Origin: Jejuia sp047345485
Lineage (GTDB): Bacteria > Bacteroidota > Bacteroidia > Flavobacteriales > Flavobacteriaceae
DNA: 64,000 nt
Direction: 5' to 3'
Assembly: GCF_047345485.1 (NCBI RefSeq)
Contig: NZ_JBLFEN010000001.1
Coordinates: 62,001-126,000 of the forward strand
The translations under genes were made by a program, and so were the position numbers. This document shows positions 44,131 to 54,500 of this stretch, piece after piece (within the stretch, counting starts at the first letter, position 1; each line of letters opens with the position of its first letter). Under the pieces are notes generated by a model. The model was given only the letters and a program-made list of their open reading frames with translations. It made no database searches and was not told the origin of the DNA.

Positions 44131-45891
44131 ATGATATATCCTAAAATACCGCTTGCGCAAACCGTTATTCAATTGTGTAAAGCAAAACATATTAAACATA
44201 TTATTATCTCTCCTGGTAGCCGAAGTGCGCCATTAACTATAGGATTTACAAATGATGATTTTTTTAAGTGTTACAGTATTGTAGATGAGCGTTGTGCAGC
44301 TTTTTTTGCTATGGGTATAGCTCAACAACTAAAGGTGCCTACAGCTTTGGTATGTACATCTGGTAGTGCGTTATTAAATTATTATCCAGCGGTAGCCGAG
44401 GCATTTTATAGTGATATTCCATTAGTGGTATTATCTGCAGATAGACCCAAACATTTGGTAGGGATTGGAGATGGACAAACCATTAATCAAAAAAATGTAT
44501 ATGATAATCATATTTTATATTCTGCTAATTTAAAGTTGGATATAACTGATGAAAAAAACATACCTAGTTATGATGAGCTACCCATCATGAAAAACTTAGA
44601 GAATAAGTTGGAGCGTTTTTTAGGTTTGCAAGAAGATATACAGTCGTATAATGAGCAAGAAATAAATAAAGCAATTAATATATCTAAGTTAAAAAAGGGA
44701 CCAGCACATATAAATATTCCTTTTGATGAACCGCTTTATGAAACGGTAGATACACTTACAGTAGCACCAAAAAATATTGAATTTACACCTTCTGAAAATA
44801 GTATAGATACTTTTGATTTAAAAACGCGTATTAAAGATTGGAGTACTGCATCTAAAAAAATGATTTTAGTTGGTGTACACCAACCCAATGAAATTAATAA
44901 CCAGTATTTTGAAGAATTAGCTAAAGATGATAGCGTTATTGTTCTTACCGAAACAACATCTAACATACACCATGAAAGTTTTTTTCCTAGTATAGATCAA
45001 CTCATTGGGCCATTATCAGAAATAGAACAGCAGCAATTGCAACCTGATATTTTATTAACTTTTGGTGGTTTAGTTGTATCAAAAAAAATTAAAGCATTAC
45101 TTAGAAAATTTAAACCCAAAGCACATTGGCATATAGATGAGAATAAAGCTAATGACACCTTTTTTTGTTTAACGCACCATATAAAAGTTACGCCACAATT
45201 ATTTTTTAAATCATTTATACCCAAGATTACGCGTTATAAAAAAAGTAGTTATAAACCATTATGGCTTAAAGTGAAATCTCACCGTTTAACCAAACATAAA
45301 ACATATATACAAGATATACCTTTTAGTGATTTTAAAGCTTTTGATACAATTTTAAAGTTGATACCCAATAATACCATTTTACAAGTAGGTAATAGCTCTG
45401 CAATTAGATATACACAGTTATTTTCTATTAATAAAACGCTGGAAGTTTTCTGTAATCGTGGTACTAGCGGAATAGATGGTAGCACATCTACAGCAATTGG
45501 TTGTGCAGTGGCAAATACTAAAGCAACCACATGTATTACCGGAGATTTAAGTTTTTTTTATGATAGTAATGCCCTTTGGAATACTTACATACCTAATACG
45601 TTTAGAATTATACTAATAAATAACGAAGGTGGTGGTATTTTTAGAATATTACCTGGGCACAAAAACACTGACAATTTTAATACTTATTTTGAAACCAGAC
45701 ATCATTTAAATGCAAAACATTTATGCCAAATGTTTAATTTTGAATATGTTACTGTAGCCGATAATGATACGCTTAAAAATGAGTTGTCGAGCTTCTTTAA
45801 GCCCTCTAAAACCCCAAAGCTTTTGGAGGTTTTTACACCACAGGATATTAATGATGAAATTCTTTTAGACTATTTTAATGCTGTCAAGTGA
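44131..45891 (+). CDS. menD: SEPHCHC synthase (MenD)
   Basis: The 586-aa thiamine diphosphate enzyme has MenD blocks: HIIISPGSRSAPLTIGF, SIVDERCAAFFAMGIAQ, VCTSGSALLNYYPAVAEAFYSDIPLVVLSADRP as consecutive segments, VFCNRGTSGIDGSTSTAIGCAV and CITGDLSFFYDSNALWN (the thiamine-binding GDxxxxxN region). It condenses isochorismate with 2-oxoglutarate. Its position after isochorismate synthase confirms menaquinone synthesis. A promoter-like element lies just upstream. Confidence 0.96.
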   Translation: MIYPKIPLAQTVIQLCKAKHIKHIIISPGSRSAPLTIGFTNDDFFKCYSIVDERCAAFFAMGIAQQLKVPTALVCTSGSALLNYYPAVAEAFYSDIPLVVLSADRPKHLVGIGDGQTINQKNVYDNHILYSANLKLDITDEKNIPSYDELPIMKNLENKLERFLGLQEDIQSYNEQEINKAINISKLKKGPAHINIPFDEPLYETVDTLTVAPKNIEFTPSENSIDTFDLKTRIKDWSTASKKMILVGVHQPNEINNQYFEELAKDDSVIVLTETTSNIHHESFFPSIDQLIGPLSEIEQQQLQPDILLTFGGLVVSKKIKALLRKFKPKAHWHIDENKANDTFFCLTHHIKVTPQLFFKSFIPKITRYKKSSYKPLWLKVKSHRLTKHKTYIQDIPFSDFKAFDTILKLIPNNTILQVGNSSAIRYTQLFSINKTLEVFCNRGTSGIDGSTSTAIGCAVANTKATTCITGDLSFFYDSNALWNTYIPNTFRIILINNEGGGIFRILPGHKNTDNFNTYFETRHHLNAKHLCQMFNFEYVTVADNDTLKNELSSFFKPSKTPKLLEVFTPQDINDEILLDYFNAVK

Positions 45892-45976
45892 TAGAATGTG
45901 ACTTAACAAAAGTTTATGTGTCTAAAAATTGATTATATTTAGTAAATAATTATTAACTTAAAAATACAATTTTATC

Positions 45977-46315
45977 ATGAGTAAACGTGACGAACTTATT
46001 ACAAAGTATGCTTCGGATTTAAAAGAAAAATGTGGTGTAACTGCAGACATGGATTTATTAAAAAAGGTAACTATTGGTTGTGGTCCATCAATTTATAATG
46101 CTGATGCCTCTACGGTATCAGGGTCTGATGCTTCTGAATTAGCTACAGTTAAAAACAACTTTTTAATTAAGAAATTAGGATTAAGCGATGGTCCTAAATT
46201 AGACGAAGCTATTGCTTCTGTTATGGAAACTTATGGAAAATCTAATCGTAGTAAATACAGAGCTGTAGTGTATTATTTATTAACTAAGCACTTTGGAAAA
46301 GAGTCTGTTTACTAG
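45977..46315 (+). CDS. DUF2853-family protein
   Basis: The 112-aa soluble protein matches DUF2853: MSKRDELITKYASDLKEKCGV at the start, LLKKVTIGCGPSIYNADASTVSGSD and a C-terminal SKYRAVVYYLLTKHFGKES. The fold is small and helical. Function unknown. It is monocistronic and followed by a terminator hairpin. Confidence 0.9.
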   Translation: MSKRDELITKYASDLKEKCGVTADMDLLKKVTIGCGPSIYNADASTVSGSDASELATVKNNFLIKKLGLSDGPKLDEAIASVMETYGKSNRSKYRAVVYYLLTKHFGKESVY

Positions 46316-46337
46316 AATATGACTTATTTTAATATTT

Positions 46338-46368
46338 AAGCGTTGCATTATTGTAGCGCTTTTTTTTT
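46338..46368 (+). terminator. Terminator after the DUF2853 gene
   Basis: Arms aagcgttgc and gtagcgctt form nine pairs (two G-U) around atatt-like loop attatt, followed directly by an eight-T run. Confidence 0.75.
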
Positions 46369-46419
46369 GCTCTAATTTTTATAGGATACACGCTTTAAAA
46401 GCGGTTATAGTAATAGTGT

Positions 46420-46514
46420 TAGCAGGTAGTTGCGCAAGGGATAGAACGGCATGTTTGAAATCCCCGACGAAGGAGGGATTGAGTAGTGAAAGCCCGACCC
46501 TTTAGGGTTGCGCC
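46420..46514. repeat. Dispersed structured element, copy C
   Basis: Begins tagcaggtagttgcgcaaggg and ends gacccttagggttgcgcc-like sequence. The left gcgcaa (46432-46437) pairs with the right ttgcgc (46508-46513), replacing the gcgtt/aacgc pair of copy B. The middle tttgaaatccccgacg and gagtagtgaaagcc match copy A closely. It lies immediately upstream of the S1-domain gene's promoter. Confidence 0.6.
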
Positions 46515-46529
46515 ATAATAATAAAATGT

Positions 46530-46537
46530 TACCTTTG
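46530..46537 (+). promoter_or_regulatory. -7 promoter element (TACCTTTG) overlapping the start of the S1/CvfB-like gene
   Basis: Fits TAnnTTTG and ends 6 bp before ATG 46544, where transcription is expected to begin, so the mRNA would have almost no leader. Confidence 0.5.
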
Positions 46538-46543
46538 CTAACT

Positions 46544-47371
46544 ATGAAATTAGGAGAAATAAATACCTTAGAAATACTTCGAGAAACAGACCACGGTGTG
46601 TATTTAATTGATGCAAATGATGAAGAAGTATTGCTACCCAATAGATATGTGCCTTCTGAATTTAAAATTTGGGATAAAATTGATGTTTTTGTTTATTTAG
46701 ATAATGAAGAAAGGCTTGTAGCTTCTACTGATATGCCTTATATAAAGCGTAATGAATTTGCCTTATTACGGTGCAACCAAGTTACAGATTTTGGTGCGTT
46801 TTTAGATTGGGGATTAGTAAAAGAGTTGTTTTGCCCGTTTAGAGAACAAGCCTTTAATATGAAACCAGGTGGCTGGTATTTGGTGTATTGTTATTTAGAT
46901 GAAAAAAGCGAGCGCCTTGTGGCATCTAGTAAAACAAATCGCTTTTTAGATAATAAAACCTTAACGGTTGCCGAGTTTGAAGAGGTAGATTTAATAGCAT
47001 CTCATCCATCAGATATTGGGTGGAATGTTATTGTAAATAAAAAACATACAGGATTAATTTATAAGGATAATATTTTTAAGGATATTAGTGTAGGTGACAC
47101 GTTAAAAGGCGTTGTTAAAAAAATTAGACCAGGTAATAAGCTTGATATTTCTTTAGAAAAAATGGGCTATAGAAATATTGAACCTAATGCACAACGTGTA
47201 TTACAAGAGTTAGAAGATAATGATGGATTTATTAACCTAACAGACAAATCTAATCCCGAAGCTATAAAAACACAATTACAGATGAGTAAAAAAAGTTTTA
47301 AAAAAGCTGTTGGGACTCTATATAAACAGCGGCAGATAGTTATTAAGCCAGATGGTATACATTTGGTTTAA
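46544..47371 (+). CDS. CvfB-like protein with S1 RNA-binding domains
   Basis: From ATG 46544 the product is 275 aa. It has the CvfB pattern: KLGEINTLEILRETDHGVYLIDANDEEVLLPNRYVP, then S1-like domains (FALLRCNQVTDFGAFLDWGL, VGDTLKGVVKKIRPGNKLDISLEK), and a C-terminal winged-helix-like segment (KTQLQMSKKSFKKAVGTLYKQRQI). CvfB proteins bind RNA and influence virulence or gene expression in Staphylococcus. A longer frame from TTG 46508 would run through the promoter element and the end of copy C of the repeat, so it is rejected. Confidence 0.9.
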   Translation: MKLGEINTLEILRETDHGVYLIDANDEEVLLPNRYVPSEFKIWDKIDVFVYLDNEERLVASTDMPYIKRNEFALLRCNQVTDFGAFLDWGLVKELFCPFREQAFNMKPGGWYLVYCYLDEKSERLVASSKTNRFLDNKTLTVAEFEEVDLIASHPSDIGWNVIVNKKHTGLIYKDNIFKDISVGDTLKGVVKKIRPGNKLDISLEKMGYRNIEPNAQRVLQELEDNDGFINLTDKSNPEAIKTQLQMSKKSFKKAVGTLYKQRQIVIKPDGIHLV

Positions 47372-47407
47372 TTATAAAACTCACTTTTAAATCTTAACAT
47401 GTTTGTT

Positions 47408-47848
47408 CTATTGATTTAGTTGTGTTAGAGAAAATAAATTACTTTTTTTAACCTTGTGATACACATGGTTAATTGCATCATAAATAGTGTCGTAGTATAT
47501 TTTTTCTGAAATGCAAAAGTCGTTTTCTATAATAGCATTCATCATAGAAATAGAGTCGTGGCCAACAACTCCATAAGATTGTAAGTTTCTCAGTTGCGCT
47601 CTGTATTTTTGAATGTTTTTAAAATCTATGGAATACGAATTTATTCTGTTAGCAATCACTCCAAATGGCTGTTTATCTCCAAAAAAAGATTTTAATTCAT
47701 CTAAAATTAGATGTGCATTATTTATATTAAAATGTATACCTTCATTTAATTCTACTATTGCAATATGATTAAAAAAGAAAATATGTCCTAGATTGGTTTG
47801 AACAGATTTTACAATTTGACAAGAAAAATCAGATTCTGTTATTTTCAT
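47408..47848 (-). CDS. Small protein of unknown function (possibly STAS/SpoIIAA-like)
   Basis: The 146-aa soluble protein alternates short strands and helices (FFNHIAIVELNEGIHFNINNAHLILDELKSFFGD, FGVIANRINSYSIDF). The order and spacing resemble the SpoIIAA-like/STAS fold seen in Bacteroidota proteins, but there is no diagnostic motif. It is monocistronic and convergent with the S1-domain gene. Function unknown. Confidence 0.75.
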   Translation of the reverse strand: MKITESDFSCQIVKSVQTNLGHIFFFNHIAIVELNEGIHFNINNAHLILDELKSFFGDKQPFGVIANRINSYSIDFKNIQKYRAQLRNLQSYGVVGHDSISMMNAIIENDFCISEKIYYDTIYDAINHVYHKVKKSNLFSLTQLNQ

Positions 47849-48021
47849 AATAAAATAGTTTACATCTTAGATAGATTTGAGCTTATTCTTAATTAAATAG
47901 CTAAATCATTTATTATTATGACACTTATATGATGATATAGTCACAACTATTTGGTTTCTCTTTCTTATCCTATTATTTTAATACATTTTTATAGTTTTAA
48001 ATAAATACATTTCAAAATAGT

Positions 48022-48029
48022 TATTTTTG
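48022..48029 (+). promoter_or_regulatory. -7 promoter element (TATTTTTG) at the start of mnmE
   Basis: Fits TAnnTTTG and ends 4 bp before ATG 48034. The predicted transcript begins at or next to the start codon (leaderless). Confidence 0.55.
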
Positions 48030-48033
48030 CAAA

Positions 48034-49431
48034 ATGATATTAAAAGATACCATTGTAGCTTTGGCTACACCATCTGGTGCAGGAGCTATTGCAATTATAC
48101 GTTTATCTGGAAAGGACGCAATTTCTATTGCAGAAAAGCAGTTTAAGTCTATCTCAGGAAAGCTTTTAAGTAAGCAACAAACACATACGATACATTTAGG
48201 GCATGTTATAGACGATTCTATTATTTTAGATGAAGTTTTGGTGTCATTATTCAAAAACCCTAATTCGTACACCGGAGAAAATGTTGTTGAGATTTCTTGT
48301 CATGGTTCTAATTATATTCAACAAGAAATTATTCAGTTATTTCTTAGAAAGGGCTGCAGAATGGCTAATGCTGGAGAGTTTACACTTAGAGCATTTTTAA
48401 ATGGAAAGTTAGATTTAAGTCAGGCTGAAGCTGTTGCAGATTTAATAGCTAGTGATAATGCAGCATCTCATCAAATTGCTATGCAACAAATGCGCGGTGG
48501 GTTTTCTTCAGAAATAGCAAAACTACGCGTAGAGTTATTAAATTTTGCCTCACTTATAGAATTAGAATTAGATTTTTCAGAAGAAGATGTTGAGTTTGCA
48601 GATAGAACTCAGTTTAAAGCATTAATTACCCGTATTAATTTTGTTCTAAAACGATTAATAGACTCGTTTGCTGTTGGTAATGTTATAAAAAACGGAATAC
48701 CAGTGGCTATTGTCGGTGAGCCTAACGTGGGTAAATCTACACTACTAAATGCTTTGTTAAATGAAGAACGAGCTATCGTTTCAGAAATTGCGGGTACTAC
48801 AAGAGACACTATAGAAGATGAAATAACTATAGGAGGTTTTGGGTTTAGGTTTATTGATACTGCGGGTATACGTGAAACCGAAGATGTTGTTGAAAGTATA
48901 GGTATTAAAAAAACATTTGAAAAAATAGAACAGGCACAAGTTGTAGTTTATCTTTTTGAAGCTGATGTTATTTCGAATGATAGCGAGAAATCTCATAATA
49001 TACAGCTTGAAATAGAAAAAATAAAAAACAAATATCCGCAAAAACCCTTGTTAACAGTAGCTAATAAGGTTGATAAAGTTGATGATACTAACTTAGCTAA
49101 GTTAAATACTGAAATAGAAGACATTTATTTATTATCGGCAAAAACAGGTTTGGGTGTGGAGCAATTAACCAATACACTACTAAATTTAATCAATACTGGG
49201 GCTTTACGAAATAATGAAACTATTGTCACCAACTCTCGCCATTATGATGCTTTATTAAAATCTTTTGAAGAAATACAGAAAGTTAAAGAAGGACTAGAAA
49301 CAAACTTATCAGGAGATTTATTGGCTATTGATATTAGGCAAGCATTATACCACTTTGGAGAGATTACAGGTGAAATTACTAATGATGATTTATTAGGAAA
49401 TATTTTTGCTAATTTTTGTATTGGGAAGTAA
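48034..49431 (+). CDS. mnmE: tRNA uridine-5-carboxymethylaminomethyl modification GTPase MnmE
   Basis: The 465-aa protein begins DTIVALATPSGAGAIAIIRLSG (formyl-tetrahydrofolate-binding domain). It has the GTPase motifs G1 GEPNVGKSTLLNALL, G2/G3 GTTRDTIEDEI and DTAGIRETED, G4 ANKVDKVD, and ends FCIGK with the conserved C-terminal Cys. With MnmG it modifies U34 of several tRNAs. It lies 10 bp from the convergent phosphopantetheinyl transferase gene that begins the NRPS cluster. Confidence 0.97.
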   Translation: MILKDTIVALATPSGAGAIAIIRLSGKDAISIAEKQFKSISGKLLSKQQTHTIHLGHVIDDSIILDEVLVSLFKNPNSYTGENVVEISCHGSNYIQQEIIQLFLRKGCRMANAGEFTLRAFLNGKLDLSQAEAVADLIASDNAASHQIAMQQMRGGFSSEIAKLRVELLNFASLIELELDFSEEDVEFADRTQFKALITRINFVLKRLIDSFAVGNVIKNGIPVAIVGEPNVGKSTLLNALLNEERAIVSEIAGTTRDTIEDEITIGGFGFRFIDTAGIRETEDVVESIGIKKTFEKIEQAQVVVYLFEADVISNDSEKSHNIQLEIEKIKNKYPQKPLLTVANKVDKVDDTNLAKLNTEIEDIYLLSAKTGLGVEQLTNTLLNLINTGALRNNETIVTNSRHYDALLKSFEEIQKVKEGLETNLSGDLLAIDIRQALYHFGEITGEITNDDLLGNIFANFCIGK

Positions 49432-49440
49432 CCGCATCTA

Positions 49441-50172
49441 TCATAAATATTTTAAGTCAAATTTAAAATATTTAACGCTACTTATTGTTCCCTTTACAGC
49501 AAATGCGGCCTTATAACCTTTAGTAGTTTGAAAAGGTATAATACGCCATAAATCTTTCTCGTTTTCATCCCAAATAGTTTCATATAATTCAGCATTTTCA
49601 TCTGTCTCAATTGATATAGAAAATGAATCTAATGGAAAAGATAACCCTTTAGATTTTGCTTTTACAAAAGCTTCTTTTCTTGTCCAACCTCTATAAAATG
49701 CTTCAGTTTGTAATGGCTTAGCAATTTTTTTAAGAGCCTTAATTTCATGTTTCGAAAAGTAATTATCTACAATATCTAAAATATCAAATGTTCTTTTAGT
49801 GTATTCTACATCAATACCAAAATCGTAATTATTTACAAAGCCAATAACAGCCAAATCTTCAGCATGCGATACGTTAAACTTTAATGTGGTATCCATATCA
49901 AAATATGGTTTACCAAATTCGCTATAAATTAAGTTAACGTCTTTAGGGTTTATTTTTAAATAATTACCAGATAAGTATCTTAAAACACCTCTAGTAATTA
50001 TAAATTGTTGTCTATCCTTATCAAATCTAAATTTTGAAGCTTTAATAAGTTCTTCTTTAGATAAAATTTCCTTGAAAAATTGAATTTTGTTTCTTAAAGT
50101 ATTAAGAGTTACTAACCAGACATGTATAGAATTATCAGATATAGTATAGTTTCTAGTATCTAAATAATTCAT
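49441..50172 (-). CDS. 4'-phosphopantetheinyl transferase (Sfp-type)
   Basis: The 243-aa protein has Sfp motifs: FDKDRQQFIITRGVLRYL, FGKPYF..LKFNVSHAEDLAVIGFV, GIDVEYTKR (Mg-binding Asp and Glu) and WTRKEAFVKAKSKGLSFPLDSF. It would attach phosphopantetheine to the carrier domains of the NRPS and the free carrier protein. It is the last gene of the minus-strand NRPS arm, 30 bp after the glycosyltransferase. It may serve only this cluster or also the fatty acid pathway. Confidence 0.94.
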   Translation of the reverse strand: MNYLDTRNYTISDNSIHVWLVTLNTLRNKIQFFKEILSKEELIKASKFRFDKDRQQFIITRGVLRYLSGNYLKINPKDVNLIYSEFGKPYFDMDTTLKFNVSHAEDLAVIGFVNNYDFGIDVEYTKRTFDILDIVDNYFSKHEIKALKKIAKPLQTEAFYRGWTRKEAFVKAKSKGLSFPLDSFSISIETDENAELYETIWDENEKDLWRIIPFQTTKGYKAAFAVKGTISSVKYFKFDLKYL

Positions 50173-50202
50173 CTTAATTACAATTTAATTTTAACGGTTA
50201 AG

Positions 50203-51543
50203 CTATGCATTTATGCCTAATACAGGAGTTAATTTTTTAGCTTGGTATTCTTTTTGAATTTTATAAAATTTCTCCAAATTTTGAGAATACATATTTTCTT
50301 TTGTAAGTAAAGTGGTAATAGCCGTTTTTATATCTTCAGGTGTATCATTTTCTTTTTCCCTAACTAAAGCAATTTTGTAGTATTTCATTCTTGCAGCAGT
50401 ACCGTCTTTATCCACTCTATGCCATGAATAAATTAGCATTGGTGTTTTATTAATAATACATTCATTTATGGTATTTATACCTGCATGATTTATGCAACAG
50501 TCTACGTGTTTTAATAATTCTGGCTGAGAAACCCAATTAAACAGTTGTACATTATCAGGAATAGTATAAAGTTCATTTTTAGTTAAAAGTCCACCAAGAG
50601 AAACTATTAAAATCCATTCTGAGTTATTTCCAACAGCTTCTAAAAGTTTATTTAAAAAGGGTAAATCACCTTTCTCCATAGAGCCCATACCACAATATAT
50701 CAACTTTTTATTATCCTTAATTTTAGCTTCTATAAGTTGATTTAAGCGAAAACGATCATTTTCAGGGTAATTAGCATCAATTCTATTTTGATAAACCATT
50801 AAGCCTAAATAGATAAGATTGTCAGGGTTTTTATGTGGAAACTCCATTTCTTTAAGAGTTAGTGTAAGAATTGGAAGTTTGTTATAAATAAAATGAGAAG
50901 GAAAATTTCTTAATATTAAATGTTTAGTGTTAAAACCTACGCTTTTGGCATATTTTTTTAAAATAGATCTTCTGTAGTTTCTAAATGTTAATATATCAGA
51001 AATATATCTTAAGTATATTTTTGCTTTTAATTTAAGCCAATACTTCTCAATTTCAATCGTGCTTTTAATTGAATTTTTAATCGGAATAATAGGTGATTTA
51101 ATTGAAGGCAAACCCGCTATTTTTCTCATACAAAACCAAGGGCTTAATAATTTAAGCGGTATTTTTAAACCATAGGCAGCAAAAATTATTTCATGAAGCT
51201 GCATATCACATATTACTAAATCTGGCTTTATTTTTTTTAGAGTTTCAATATAAACGGGTATGTGTAATTCTTTCTTTAAAGTTTCAAATCCTAGATCTCT
51301 GCTTGTAAAATGAGTTTTAAATCGCTCTTTCCAAGAATTTTTTTTAACAGCATTTGGTTTGTACCAAAATTTTATAGGCGGTACTTCTAAAAACTTAAAA
51401 CCTTCGTTTTCAATTAGGTTCTTTACATCAATAGGGCAGAGGAATGTAATTGAGTGTCCTTCAGATTCTAATCTTCTAGCTAACTCAAAAGAAGCATATA
51501 ATAGTCCTTTTAATTTTGAAGTACATATTGCAATATGAGCCAT
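50203..51543 (-). CDS. GT1-family (MGT/UGT-like) glycosyltransferase
   Basis: The 446-aa protein has the GT-B fold typical of GT1: N-terminal MAHIAICTSKLKGLLYASFELARRLESEGHSITF and a C-terminal donor site, with DDxx-like IYCGMGSMEKG, WVSQPELLKHVDCCINHAGINTINECI (the H-x-G-x-N-T-x-x-E signature) and PMLIYSWHRVDKDGTAARM. It probably glycosylates the NRPS product or a carrier-bound intermediate. It starts 9 bp after the NRPS stop and is in its operon. The sugar donor is not indicated. Confidence 0.9.
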   Translation of the reverse strand: MAHIAICTSKLKGLLYASFELARRLESEGHSITFLCPIDVKNLIENEGFKFLEVPPIKFWYKPNAVKKNSWKERFKTHFTSRDLGFETLKKELHIPVYIETLKKIKPDLVICDMQLHEIIFAAYGLKIPLKLLSPWFCMRKIAGLPSIKSPIIPIKNSIKSTIEIEKYWLKLKAKIYLRYISDILTFRNYRRSILKKYAKSVGFNTKHLILRNFPSHFIYNKLPILTLTLKEMEFPHKNPDNLIYLGLMVYQNRIDANYPENDRFRLNQLIEAKIKDNKKLIYCGMGSMEKGDLPFLNKLLEAVGNNSEWILIVSLGGLLTKNELYTIPDNVQLFNWVSQPELLKHVDCCINHAGINTINECIINKTPMLIYSWHRVDKDGTAARMKYYKIALVREKENDTPEDIKTAITTLLTKENMYSQNLEKFYKIQKEYQAKKLTPVLGINA

Positions 51544-51552
51544 GTTATAGTA

Positions 51553-54500
51553 TTAGTTTTCTTTTATCGCCTTTTCAATTTGTTTTGCAAGTTTACCAGC
51601 ATAAGGTACATCAAAAAGTTGGTGGTGTTGTCCTTCTGTATATAGTAAATCAATATCATTAGTTGTCACACTTTTCCAACCATTAATATATGTCGGGTTT
51701 AAATTTTTGTCAGGCTTTTCAGTAAGAATAAGCGTGGTGGTTCCAGAATGTTTTTTTTGCCAACTATATTTTTTATAAATGTGTACTAAATTACGTTTTA
51801 TTTTATCTAGATTTTTTTTGTGTGATGTGGCAAATAATTTTATGATTATTGATTTTAAAAATCGGTCGTAATTATTTCCAATCATTAACTTTACAGCATT
51901 TAAGGGATTAGTAGTTAAACGATTAAAAAAACCAGATATACGCATTTTTACTCGAGTTGGGTCGGTAAAATCTTCTTGGTCTATAATACTATCTATTACT
52001 ATTAGGTTAGTAGAGTTACCATATTTTTTTAATTCTTCTGATATTTCTATACCAACAGCAGAACTAAAACAATACACTAGTAAATTATAAGGACCTTCGG
52101 GTTGTATATCTTTAATTTCTTTAGCATAGTCTTTAGCCATATTTTCTATGCTATCATGTGTGTTTTCGTTGCTACTTATACCAGACGGTTGTATTGCATA
52201 AACTGGTCTGTCAGCATCTAAACCATTTGCAATAGGGTTAAAGAAAAATACAAAACCACCACCTCCATGGATACAAAATAAAGGTGCTTTGTTTCCTGAG
52301 GATCTTATTGGTACAACATATTTCCAAGCTTTAGTATCTTCTTTGTTTAGAATATAATCGCTTAATGATGTTATAGTGGAGTGTTCTAAAAGCGTAATAG
52401 GAGGTATTTTTAATTTTAGTTTCTTTTCAATTAGCGAAAACATTTTTATAGCTAATAATGATTTTCCACCAATTTTAAAAAAACTATCAGTTGTACTAAT
52501 AGCTGTTTTATTTAATAGTGACTCCCAAATTTTCAAAAGTTCTAATTCTGTTTTATTTTTAGGAGCAATAATCTTAGTATTCTTAACTATTTTATCTGTA
52601 GTGTCATTATTCGTTGATATAATTTGTTTTGGAATAGGTGTAATGTTTGCTAATACATTATCAATGTCTGAATCAAAATTTGTGTTTAGTAATACAATAA
52701 CCTCTTCAAATCGATTTAAAATCCAGTTGTTTATTTCTGAAGAAAAAAGTGTAGCGTCACTTTTTAAATATATACCAATTTCTTCATCAGTTTTTATGAT
52801 TATCGTTAAAGGATAAGTTGTAGTAATTCCGCTTTCTGAACTATGAACTTTAATGTTACCAACCTCAATATCATCCCAAGGGTAATTTTCAAAAATAAAA
52901 AGATTATCTAATAATGAGGTTTTATCATAATCTAACCACTCAGAAATTTCAGAAATAGAAAACTGTTCGTATTTTCTAGATTCTAATTGGTTTTGTTGTA
53001 TGTGTTTTAGCCAATTTTTGATACTAGAATCTTTTTGTAATACTGTTCTAAAAGGTAATACGTTCGCAAACATTCCTGAGATTAGGTTAATGTTTGGAAA
53101 GTTTCCAGAACGTCCAGAAACAGTATTACCAAAGGTTATATCTTGTCTATTGGAATATTTTGAAAGTATAAGAGCCCAAATACCCTGAAAAAGCGTGTTA
53201 GGTGTAACTTGATACGATTTAGCTAATCCGTTGGTCATTGACGTAATGTTTTCACTAAGTTTTAAAGCGTTAGTTTCTATGGTATCAACATCATATTGTT
53301 TTTTATTGAATAAAAACGGATTGTTAAAATTCTTAAAGCTAGCTCTCCAGAAGTCTTTAGCTGCTTCTGTGTCTGTTTTTTTTAGCCAATTTAAATAGGA
53401 TTTTTTATTTGGTACTATGGGCAGTTTAGGAGTAGTATTATTTAATAAATTCTCATAAACTATAAATAAATCTTTAATGATGATACTCGTGGACCAACCA
53501 TCTAAAAGTAGATGATGACAACTCCAAACAAAATAGTGTGACGTGTTTTTTGTTTTTATTAAGCGCATTTGTGATAATGGCGCTTGTTGAAAATTTATAC
53601 CTTTTTCTCTATTACTTTGCTTAAGTACTTGTAGTTCATTTTCCTGCTTTAAGCGTGTGTAACTAGACCAATCTAAAACTTCTAGATTAACTGTAGTTTC
53701 AGTTTGTATTAGTTGAATTGGTGTTTCCAAGTTTTTCCAATGTATTGAGGTTCTTAAAACCTCATGCCTTTTTACTACTAAATGCCATGCTTTTTCAAAA
53801 ACTACTATATCTAAATTACCATCAATAGTACATTTTACATTAAGAAAGCCTTGATCGTATTTAGAAGTTAAATGATGAAACAGGATACTCTGTTGCATAG
53901 TACTTACAGGAAATATATCCTCAATACCATTTGTGTTGCTTTGGTGCTTAATAATGGTATCTAGCTCTTCTTGTTTTAAATTAACCTCAGGAAAATCTGA
54001 TGGTGTATACTTTGGTTTTGTATCTAAACAATGAGTTACTATAGCTTTTAAGGTCTCGTTAAAATCAGCAATCAAACTTAAAATAACATCCTCTTTTATT
54101 ATGGTATTGGCATATATCCAACTTATTTCTAAAATACCATTTTTAATAAGCGCATTTATTTCCAAAGGATATTGCCTTTCAGTTAGAGGATGTATTGTGT
54201 TTTTTGAAATAAACTCTATACTACTATCTCCAGTATTTTGTTTACCTAAAAAATTAAATACAATTTCTGGCGCATATGTAGTGCTTAATTTTGAAGTTAA
54301 ATAACGTAATATTCCATAACCTATACCGCCATTTGGTATACGCCGCATATCTTCTTTAGTAGCTATTATTTTTGAAGCTATACTAGTTGTTATATCATTA
54401 TTAAAACGTTTTGGATAAAACGAGGTAAACCATCCTACGGTGTTAGATAAATCTATAGCTGTGTGTTGTGTTTCTCTGCCATGTCGCTCTAAAGCAATAG

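Noticed and set aside
46508..46543. TTG start for the S1/CvfB-like protein
   Set aside because: Runs through the end of the dispersed element and the -7 promoter; homologues begin near ATG 46544.
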